Below are positions 1-5,098 of a DNA stretch of 5,098 nt, piece after piece; the first letter of the stretch is position 1, and the number at the start of each line of letters is the position of its first letter. The DNA lies in assembly GCA_035776675.1 (NCBI GenBank), contig DASTWO010000103.1:1-5098 (forward strand). The letters are read 5' to 3'. The stretch comes from DASSOY01 sp035776675 (GTDB lineage Bacteria > Bacillota > Bacilli > Bacillales > DASSOY01). A program made the translations under genes and the position numbers. Under the pieces are notes generated by a model, which was given only the letters and a program-made list of their open reading frames with translations, had not been told where the DNA came from and ran no database searches.

Positions 1-3000
1 TATAGTTTGCTTGAAGGTGCCTGCCGGGTTGAAGCGCTGGCGGAGAAGGCCGCTGCTCTTGGTTTTGGGGCGGCCGCTTTGACGGACAAAGCCGTTATGT
101 ACGGAGCAGTGCCTTTTTACAAGGCTTGCCGCAAGAATGGGGTTAAACCGATCCTGGGGATGGAAGTATACATAGACTTATCCGAGTCCGATGAACAACC
201 GTTGCCACGGAATCGTAAAACGGCTTCACTTGTGTTGTTGGCAAAGTCCGAAGTTGGTTACCGGAATTTATTGAAACTGAGCAGTAAGGCGTACACCGGC
301 CGTTTCAGTACCCATCCGATTCTTGATAAGCAGCAATTGGCATCTTACAGTCAAGAGTTGATTGCGCTGTCGTCTGGAATCGGCGGTGAAATCGAGCAGC
401 ATCTTTTGAAAGGTGAGAGGCGAAAAGCAGAGGAAACTGCCCGGTTCTATAGACGTATATTCGGGAATGATTTCTATCTGGAAATTCAGGACCATGGAAT
501 TGTCGATGAAAAGCAGTTGAATCTTGAGGTTATCAAACTGGCGAAGCAAGCAGGAATTTCGCTCGCAGCGTCTAATGATGTCTATTATATAGAAAAAGAA
601 GATGCCGTTGCCCAGGATTGCCTGGTCTGTATCAAAAATGGAGACAAACTATCCGACGAAGAACGGGAAAAGCTGCCTTCTCGGGAGTATAACTTTAAAT
701 CAGGCGATGAAATGGAAGCGTTGTTTTCCAACTTGCCGGAGGCTGTCTCAAATACGCAAAGGATTGCTGATCAATGTAACCTGACGATTGAATTCGGCCG
801 CTCGGTGCTTCCGGCTTTTCCGTTGCCGGAGGGAACAAGCGCCGCTGAGTATTTACGGGCACACTGTGAAAAGGGATTGTCCGAGCGGTACGTCGACGTG
901 ACAGATGAAATCAGCCGCAGGCTTGATTATGAGTTGAGTGTCATTGAGGAAATGCAGTTTTGTGATTATTTTTTGATCGTATGGGATTTCATGAAGTTTG
1001 CGCATCAACAGGGGATTATGACCGGTCCGGGACGAGGTTCGGCCGCCGGGTCACTCGTGGCTTATGTACTCGAGATTACGGATGTGGATCCCATTAAGCA
1101 CGGCCTTTTGTTTGAGAGGTTTTTGAACCCTGAAAGAGTGACGATGCCGGACATTGACATTGATTTCTCTGACACACGGCGCGATGAAATGATTCGTTAT
1201 GTGGCAGGCAAATACGGTCGCGGCCATGTAGCGCAAATCATCACATTTGGTACTCTTGCCGCGCGGGCAGCGGTACGTGATGTCGGCCGGGTGTTGGATG
1301 TTTCTCCGAAACTTGTTGATTCAGTCGCAAAGAAAATCCCTTCCCGGCCGGGGATTTCACTTGAGAAGGCGAAGCAGGAATCTGCGGCTTTGGAAAATCT
1401 GTTGCAAGAGTCGCAGGATGCAGTAGATTTGTTTCGTATCGCTGAAACAATAGAAGGTTTTCCGCGTCACGCTTCGACCCATGCCGCAGGGATCGTCATC
1501 AGCAAAGATCCATTGACTGATGTCGTCCCACTCCAGGAAGGCCAGGAAGGCATTGCCCTGACGCAATACCCGATGGATATTCTGGAGGAAATCGGCCTGC
1601 TGAAAATGGATTTCCTCGGACTTCGTAACTTGTCACTGATCGAGAATATTTTATGGTTAATCGAAAAGGGCACCGGCCAATATATCGACCTGAAAAACAT
1701 TCCTTTCGATGATCGGGAAACATTCCAATTGCTTGCTTCAGGTGATACCACCGGCGTTTTTCAGCTTGAATCGGACGGCATGAGGCAAGTGCTGAAAAGA
1801 TTGAAACCCAGCCATTTTGAAGATATTATAGCTGTTAATGCATTGTATCGGCCAGGCCCTATGGACAATATCCCGACTTTCATTGCCGGAAAGCACGGGC
1901 AGCGTGATGTTACGTATATCCATGAGGATTTAAAGCCTATTCTTGAAAGCACGTACGGTGTAATTGTCTATCAAGAGCAAATTATGCAGATTGCCTCGAA
2001 AATGGCCGGTTTTACACTTGGAGAAGCTGATTTGTTGAGGCGAGCCGTCAGTAAAAAGAAAAAAGACATCCTCGACACCGAAAGAGAACATTTCGTACAA
2101 GGTTGTATTGAGAAAGGATATGATAAGGACACCGCAGAGACTGTGTATGATCTGATTGTACGTTTTGCCAATTACGGTTTCAATCGTTCGCATGCAGCGG
2201 CTTATAGTGTGATAGCTTATCAACTGGCTTACCTAAAGGCTAATTACCCGAACTATTTTATGGCGGCGTTACTTTCCAGTGTTACCGGTGATCACAGCAA
2301 GATTGAACAATACATCCGAGAGTTAAAGGCCAGGGATATTCCGCTTTATCCACCATCTGTCAACAAAAGCGGTGTTGTTTTCATGGCGGAGGGTGAAGGC
2401 ATTCGATTCGGGTTGCTGGCCGTGAAAAACGTCGGGGCCAAAGCAGCGCAAGAGTTAATCAGCTCCCGAAAAAAACGCCCGTATGGTGATTTGTTTGACC
2501 TTTGTGCACGTGTATCAGTAAAAACAGTTAATCGGAGGGCTATTGAATCACTCGTGATGGCTGGAGGCATGGATGAATTCGGAATAGACCGGGCACGTCT
2601 CATCCATTCTTTGTCTGCTGCTGTGGAGTACGGAGAGTCAGTCCAGGAGAAAGGGAACGACGGGCAAATGGAATGGTTTGAAGGCGGCGGGGAGAAGCCT
2701 GACTATGAAGAGGTACCGCCGTTTGGGATGAATGAAACGTTAAAGCATGAGAAAGATGCCCTTGGCTTCTATCTTTCTGCGCATCCGCTGGAACGTTTCG
2801 GATCAGTGTTGCAGTCAGTTGAACATTCCAAGGTACAAGATCTGGCCGGTTTCCGGGAGAAAACAACTGCCCGTACGGCGGGAATGATTTCCAAGGCTAG
2901 ATTTATCCGTACGAAAAAAGGCGATCAAATGGCATTTGTAAGTCTGAGTGACGATACCGGGGATGTAGAAGTTGTTGTGTTCCCGAAGCTCTACAACCGA

Positions 3001-3372
3001 AATCCGCTTTATTTTGAAAAGGAAAAGTTCCTTTTATTGGAAGGATCGATTCAAAAGGAGGAACAATCGGTCAAATTGATCGCTGAAAAGGCCATTCCGC
3101 TGGACCAACTTGCGAATACCGAGAATCGGAAGCCAGCAAAAAAACAAACGTTGTTTTTGAAGGTTGAAAGCCGCCACCGACAAGAAGGCACAATGTCGGA
3201 GGTGAAAAAATTGCTGCAAAGATTCCGTGGCCATGTCGAAGTGATTTTATATTATTCCGATGAAAACAAGACCATTCGGTTGCCTGAAACTTTCAATGTA
3301 AATCCGTCATCTGAATGTCTCAGCCTTTTACAAAAACAGCTAAGCGCGAATAATGTCGTTCTAAGGGAATGA
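1..3372 (+). CDS. dnaE: DNA polymerase III alpha subunit, DnaE type (5' end cut by window)
   Basis: This is the catalytic subunit of a DnaE-type replicative DNA polymerase. In Bacillus this enzyme works beside PolC and extends RNA primers. The frame is open from base 1 (Tyr-Ser-Leu-Leu-Glu-Gly), so the true start and the first HxH motif of the PHP domain lie upstream; comparison with recalled B. subtilis DnaE (1115 aa) suggests about 11 missing residues. Counting the TTG at base 7 as residue 1, the order is: PHP domain (about 1-200); palm with GPGRGSAAGS (340-349), PDIDIDF (382-387, probable catalytic D382 and D384) and KMDFLGL with D535; HASTHAAG (488-495); RPGPMDN; YGVIVYQEQ; LLRRAVSKKKK; FANYGFNRSHAAAYS; a helix-hairpin-helix region (about 800-870); clamp-binding-like QMEWF (887-891); OB fold (about 955-1035). 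It ends NVVLRE, close to the B. subtilis end. No frameshift or internal stop is seen. Two PHP metal-ligand positions look substituted (K28, Y193). Confidence 0.98.
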   Translation, partial: YSLLEGACRVEALAEKAAALGFGAAALTDKAVMYGAVPFYKACRKNGVKPILGMEVYIDLSESDEQPLPRNRKTASLVLLAKSEVGYRNLLKLSSKAYTGRFSTHPILDKQQLASYSQELIALSSGIGGEIEQHLLKGERRKAEETARFYRRIFGNDFYLEIQDHGIVDEKQLNLEVIKLAKQAGISLAASNDVYYIEKEDAVAQDCLVCIKNGDKLSDEEREKLPSREYNFKSGDEMEALFSNLPEAVSNTQRIADQCNLTIEFGRSVLPAFPLPEGTSAAEYLRAHCEKGLSERYVDVTDEISRRLDYELSVIEEMQFCDYFLIVWDFMKFAHQQGIMTGPGRGSAAGSLVAYVLEITDVDPIKHGLLFERFLNPERVTMPDIDIDFSDTRRDEMIRYVAGKYGRGHVAQIITFGTLAARAAVRDVGRVLDVSPKLVDSVAKKIPSRPGISLEKAKQESAALENLLQESQDAVDLFRIAETIEGFPRHASTHAAGIVISKDPLTDVVPLQEGQEGIALTQYPMDILEEIGLLKMDFLGLRNLSLIENILWLIEKGTGQYIDLKNIPFDDRETFQLLASGDTTGVFQLESDGMRQVLKRLKPSHFEDIIAVNALYRPGPMDNIPTFIAGKHGQRDVTYIHEDLKPILESTYGVIVYQEQIMQIASKMAGFTLGEADLLRRAVSKKKKDILDTEREHFVQGCIEKGYDKDTAETVYDLIVRFANYGFNRSHAAAYSVIAYQLAYLKANYPNYFMAALLSSVTGDHSKIEQYIRELKARDIPLYPPSVNKSGVVFMAEGEGIRFGLLAVKNVGAKAAQELISSRKKRPYGDLFDLCARVSVKTVNRRAIESLVMAGGMDEFGIDRARLIHSLSAAVEYGESVQEKGNDGQMEWFEGGGEKPDYEEVPPFGMNETLKHEKDALGFYLSAHPLERFGSVLQSVEHSKVQDLAGFREKTTARTAGMISKARFIRTKKGDQMAFVSLSDDTGDVEVVVFPKLYNRNPLYFEKEKFLLLEGSIQKEEQSVKLIAEKAIPLDQLANTENRKPAKKQTLFLKVESRHRQEGTMSEVKKLLQRFRGHVEVILYYSDENKTIRLPETFNVNPSSECLSLLQKQLSANNVVLRE

Positions 3373-3380
3373 GCATTTGC

Positions 3381-3417
3381 TTTAACTTTATGCGGTTTTC
3401 AACCGGATTAAGTTAAA
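3381..3417 (+). repeat. Imperfect inverted repeat (hairpin) after dnaE
   Basis: TTTAACTT (3381-3388) is perfectly complementary to AAGTTAAA (3410-3417). Inside it, CGGTT (3393-3397) pairs with AACCG (3401-3405) around a three-base loop, TTC. Between the two stems are two further pairs and T-T and G-G mismatches. The stem starts 9 bases after the dnaE stop, a fitting place for a transcript 3' end. It is not a classic intrinsic terminator, because the stem is AT-rich at its base and is followed by AACCACC rather than a T run; the nearest T run is 23 bases further on. It may stabilise the 3' end of the mRNA or be a weak terminator. Confidence 0.55.
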
Positions 3418-3418
3418 A

Positions 3419-3428
3419 CCACCGGTGG
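3419..3428. repeat. Perfect 10-bp palindrome CCACCGGTGG
   Basis: The sequence CCACCGGTGG equals its own reverse complement. It lies two bases after the dnaE 3' hairpin. Its right half, GGTGG (3424-3428), can also pair with CCACC at 3457-3461, helped by TGC (3431-3433) with GCA (3454-3456), enclosing the T6 run. As DNA it could be a protein-binding site; as RNA it could be part of a composite 3' structure. I know of no regulator that matches it. Confidence 0.4.
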
Positions 3429-3547
3429 AATGCCCAGGATTTTTTAAAGGAATGCACCACCTCAAAAAGCAAAAGGAACGTATCAGGAAGCCCGGAATAT
3501 ATCGAACAAGCTCGAGAAAAATCTGAACGCAAATACGAACGGTGTAT

Positions 3548-3575
3548 TTGATTGGGGGGCTTGTTTTGTTATAAT
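3548..3575 (+). promoter_or_regulatory. SigA-type extended -10 promoter for the malic enzyme gene
   Basis: A perfect -10 box TATAAT (3570-3575) is preceded by TG one base upstream (3567-3568), which makes the extended form TGnTATAAT common in Firmicutes. A -35 match TTGATT (3548-3553, four of six consensus bases) sits 16 bases upstream of the -10. Transcription should start near 3582, giving a leader of roughly 95 bases before the malic enzyme start at 3679. It implies that the malic enzyme gene can be transcribed independently of dnaE. No clear catabolite-repression operator was found by eye near it. Confidence 0.8.
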
Positions 3576-3611
3576 ATATTTTAGGAATGTCTGAGAAGAA
3601 GGGAATCTCGT

Positions 3612-3641
3612 ACTTGTATCGATTCGAAATTTGGTACAAGT
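3612..3641 (+). promoter_or_regulatory. Inverted repeat in the malic enzyme leader
   Basis: ACTTGTA (3612-3618) and TACAAGT (3635-3641) are perfect complements 16 bases apart. The pairing extends inward by a G-U pair (T3619-G3634) and a C-G pair (C3620-G3633), giving nine pairs around a 12-base loop that contains TTCGAA. It lies about 30 bases after the predicted transcription start and 20 bases before the ribosome binding site, so it could be an operator or an RNA hairpin. The following TTGTGTTTCTTT is only moderately T-rich, so I do not call an attenuator. Confidence 0.4.
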
Positions 3642-3660
3642 TGTGTTTCTTTAGATATGG

Positions 3661-3668
3661 AAAAGGAG
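3661..3668 (+). promoter_or_regulatory. Ribosome binding site that fixes the malic enzyme start
   Basis: AAAAGGAG is a strong Shine-Dalgarno match. It leaves 10 bases before the TTG at 3679 but only one base before the in-frame GTG at 3670, which is too close for initiation. The site therefore favours TTG 3679 as the start. Confidence 0.8.
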
Positions 3669-3678
3669 CGTGAAGCGA

Positions 3679-4917
3679 TTGGCAACGACTCGCGAGGAAG
3701 CTTTACATATTCACCGAATCAATCAGGGGAAATTGGAGTCCAAATCGAAGGTTCCCGTTCGCAATGCAAAGGATTTAAGCCTTGCGTATTCTCCGGGAGT
3801 AGCTGAACCATGTAAAGAAATTTACGATGATCCAAGCAAAGTATTTGAATATACGATGAAAGGCAATACGGTGGCGGTCGTCACGGATGGCTCCGCGGTA
3901 CTTGGGCTCGGTAACATTGGCCCGCAGGCAGCGCTGCCCGTCATGGAAGGCAAAGCCGTTTTGTTCAAGAGTTTTGCCGGCGTTGATGCGTTTCCAATCT
4001 GTCTGGATACGAATGACATTGACCAGATCGTTGAAACAGTTAAATTGCTGCAACCCAATTTCGGCGGTGTGAATCTTGAAGACATCGCGGGGCCGAGATG
4101 TTTTGAAATTGAAGAACGGTTGAAAAAGGAAACGAATATCCCGATTTTTCACGATGACCAACACGGAACCGCGATTGTTACGTTGGCTGGACTTGTTAAC
4201 GCATTGAAGGTCACCGGTAAGTCAATGTCCAACATTAAGGTGGTTGTCAACGGAGCAGGTGCTGCCGGCATCGCCATCATTAAGCTGCTTGATCATTTCG
4301 GTGTGAAAGATATGATTATGTGTGATTCGAAAGGCGCCATCTATGAAGGGCGTCCCGAAGGCATGAGTGACGTGAAGAGCGAGGTTGCGAAGAAGACGAA
4401 CCGTGATCGTAAGGAAGGTTCTTTGCAAGAGGTCATCCACGGAATGGATGTGTTTATCGGCGTTTCCGTGGAAGGGGTGCTTTCAAAGGAAATGGTAGAA
4501 AGTATGAATGACGACCCGATTATTTTTGCGATGGCCAACCCCGTTCCGGAAATTATGCCTGAGGATGCGAAAGAAGCCGGGGCTAAGGTCATTGGTACAG
4601 GCCGTTCGGATTACCCGAACCAGGTAAACAACGTATTGGCTTTTCCGGGGATTTTCCGCGGGGCGTTGGATGCTCGTGCGACCCATATTAATGAGGAAAT
4701 GAAAGTGGCCGCGGTAAATGCGATTGCAGAGTTGATAGAGGCAAGGGAGCTGAAGGATGACTATGTCATCCCGGCGCCGTTTGATCCCAGGGTGGCTCCC
4801 GCTGTTGCAGCGAGTGTCGCCAAGACGGCGATGGAAACGGGCGTGGCCCGGAAACAGGTTGATCCAGAACAGGTCGCCGAGAAAACCAGACAGCTGACAA
4901 TCATTGACGAGGACTGA
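3679..4917 (+). CDS. ytsJ: NAD(P)-dependent malic enzyme, short form (YtsJ family)
   Basis: This cytoplasmic enzyme oxidatively decarboxylates malate to pyruvate, producing NADH or NADPH and linking the TCA cycle to pyruvate. From the TTG start the protein is 412 aa, beside about 410 for B. subtilis YtsJ, and its N-terminus (MATTREEALHIHR) lines up with it. The malic domain shows AYSPGVAEPC with probable catalytic Tyr37, TDGSAVLGLGNIGP (69-82) and EGKAVLFK with probable catalytic Lys92. Metal ligands are expected at E134-D135 (NLEDIAGP) and D159 or D160 (FHDDQHGTA). A Rossmann fold follows with GAGAAG (192-197) and CDSKG (215-219), then MANPVPEIMPED and GRSDYPNQVNN (308-318). The protein ends soon after the second domain and lacks the phosphotransacetylase-like extension of E. 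coli MaeB. The Asp in CDSKG also occurs in NADP-using relatives, so cofactor choice cannot be read here. It has its own promoter upstream and accD follows after 81 bases. Confidence 0.96.
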   Translation: MATTREEALHIHRINQGKLESKSKVPVRNAKDLSLAYSPGVAEPCKEIYDDPSKVFEYTMKGNTVAVVTDGSAVLGLGNIGPQAALPVMEGKAVLFKSFAGVDAFPICLDTNDIDQIVETVKLLQPNFGGVNLEDIAGPRCFEIEERLKKETNIPIFHDDQHGTAIVTLAGLVNALKVTGKSMSNIKVVVNGAGAAGIAIIKLLDHFGVKDMIMCDSKGAIYEGRPEGMSDVKSEVAKKTNRDRKEGSLQEVIHGMDVFIGVSVEGVLSKEMVESMNDDPIIFAMANPVPEIMPEDAKEAGAKVIGTGRSDYPNQVNNVLAFPGIFRGALDARATHINEEMKVAAVNAIAELIEARELKDDYVIPAPFDPRVAPAVAASVAKTAMETGVARKQVDPEQVAEKTRQLTIIDED

Positions 4918-4954
4918 TTTTTTTCATTCCATTCCTTGTCTGGATTTTCATTTC

Positions 4955-4972
4955 TGACAGGTTTGACAGGTT
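4955..4972 (+). repeat. Perfect tandem 9-bp repeat TGACAGGTT x2
   Basis: TGACAGGTT occurs twice with no spacer (4955-4963 and 4964-4972), in the 81-base gap ahead of accD and 26 bases before its start codon. Tandem sites of this size can bind a regulator. In RNA each GACAGG (4956-4961 or 4965-4970) can pair with CCTTGTC (4934-4940) with one bulged T, so the two copies would compete for one partner. A chance duplication is equally possible. The second copy contains TTGACA (4963-4968), but no -10 box follows at a usable distance. Confidence 0.5.
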
Positions 4973-4985
4973 ATTTAGGCCGAAG

Positions 4986-4991
4986 AAGGTG
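4986..4991 (+). promoter_or_regulatory. Ribosome binding site of accD
   Basis: AAGGTG ends 7 bases before the TTG at 4999. This normal Bacillus spacing supports TTG as the start, because no in-frame ATG or GTG lies nearer. Confidence 0.75.
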
Positions 4992-4998
4992 TTATTTT

Positions 4999-5098
4999 TT
5001 GTTAAAAGATTTGTTTGCAAAGAAGAAAAAGTATGCAACGGTTCCTTCAGAAAAGGTGAGGCAAGATGTTCCTGAAGGGCTTATGACGAAGTGTCCGA
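4999..5098 (+). CDS. accD: Acetyl-CoA carboxylase carboxyltransferase subunit beta (N-terminal fragment)
   Basis: The first 33 codons of accD lie here and the gene leaves the window at the right edge. The product is the beta subunit of the carboxyltransferase, which with AccA moves the carboxyl group from biotin on the carrier protein to acetyl-CoA, making malonyl-CoA for fatty acid synthesis in the cytoplasm. The visible protein begins MLKDLFAKKKKYATVPS and continues to DVPEGLMTKCP. This follows B. subtilis AccD (MLKDIFTKKKKYASVPS, recalled) nearly residue for residue. The Cys at codon 32 should be the first of four zinc-ribbon cysteines of this family. The start is TTG, with AAGGTG seven bases upstream. 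The gap after the malic enzyme has no convincing terminator or promoter, so read-through from that gene is plausible. The accA gene would be expected next, outside the window. Confidence 0.93.
   Translation, partial: MLKDLFAKKKKYATVPSEKVRQDVPEGLMTKCP

Larger units (their letters stand above)
3373..3678. other. Intergenic region between dnaE and malic enzyme gene
   Basis: This 306-base stretch holds no gene that I can support. From left to right it carries a hairpin just after the dnaE stop, a perfect 10-bp palindrome, two copies of GGAATGC (3427-3433 and 3449-3455), a run of six T at 3440-3445, an extended -10 promoter (3548-3575), a possible leader hairpin (3612-3641) and the ribosome binding site for the malic enzyme. 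An 83-codon frame on the minus strand (3388-3639) and a 24-codon frame on the plus strand (3452-3526) overlap these sites and have no supporting ribosome binding site or recognisable product. Confidence 0.8.

Noticed and set aside
3452..3526. 24-codon plus-strand frame starting ATG at 3452
   Set aside because: The AAAGGA before it directly touches the ATG, leaving no spacing for initiation, and the product is not recognisable.
3388..3639. 83-codon open frame on the minus strand in the intergenic region (TTG start)
   Set aside because: It covers the predicted promoter and leader on the other strand, has no evident ribosome binding site and no recognisable domain, and its composition matches AT-rich non-coding DNA.
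3652..3657. Second promoter near the malic enzyme start (TTGGTA with TAGATA)
   Set aside because: Spacing is 15 bases and the -10 match is only three of six; the upstream TGnTATAAT promoter is far better.
3670..3678. GTG at 3670 as the malic enzyme start
   Set aside because: Only one base separates it from the AAAAGGAG site, whereas TTG 3679 has 10-base spacing and matches the YtsJ N-terminus and length.
3671..3684. Catabolite-responsive (cre) operator over the malic enzyme start
   Set aside because: TGAAGCGATTGGCA resembles the cre ends but misses several fixed central positions of the consensus.
4899..4924. Intrinsic terminator at the malic enzyme stop (AATCA/TGATT stem followed by T run)
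   Set aside because: The stem is only five mostly A-T pairs, and its right arm uses the stop codon and part of the T7 run (4918-4924), so it is too weak to call.
4963..4991. Promoter for accD based on TTGACA at 4963-4968
   Set aside because: At spacings of 15 to 18 bases the would-be -10 falls on GAAGGTG-like sequence, which is the ribosome binding site and bears no likeness to TATAAT.

Overview
The window is a piece of chromosomal housekeeping DNA from a member of the Bacillales (Firmicutes). The evidence is protein similarity (recalled, not searched) to Bacillus DnaE, YtsJ and AccD, purine-rich Shine-Dalgarno sites (AAAAGGAG, AAGGTG), TTG start codons, and a textbook vegetative (SigA-type) promoter with an extended -10. 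The gene order dnaE - malic enzyme - accD is, as I recall it, the one found in Bacillus subtilis (dnaE-ytsJ-accD-accA-pfkA-pyk). The species cannot be fixed from this window.

Layout, all on the + strand. Positions 1-3372 hold almost all of dnaE, the alpha catalytic subunit of DNA polymerase III of the DnaE type; only about the first 11 residues lie outside the window. Positions 3373-3678 are a 306-base intergenic region with a hairpin, a perfect 10-bp palindrome, a strong extended -10 promoter and a possible leader hairpin. Positions 3679-4917 hold a complete short-form malic enzyme (YtsJ family, 412 aa from a TTG start). Positions 4918-4998 form a short gap with a perfect 9-bp tandem repeat and no convincing terminator. 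Positions 4999-5098 hold the first 33 codons of accD, the carboxyltransferase beta subunit of acetyl-CoA carboxylase, which runs off the right edge.

Functionally, dnaE serves replication, with its DnaE-type role in lagging-strand or primer extension known from Bacillus. The other two genes are linked by metabolism: malic enzyme turns malate into pyruvate with reduced nicotinamide, and acetyl-CoA carboxylase commits acetyl-CoA to fatty acid synthesis. Malic enzyme probably has its own promoter, and transcription may read through into accD.

I found no mobile element, CRISPR array, RNA gene or unknown gene system. This is an ordinary conserved region. The points worth a second look are small: an eroded metal-binding site in the DnaE PHP domain, a variant clamp-binding motif, and possible RNA structures in the leaders of the malic enzyme and accD genes.
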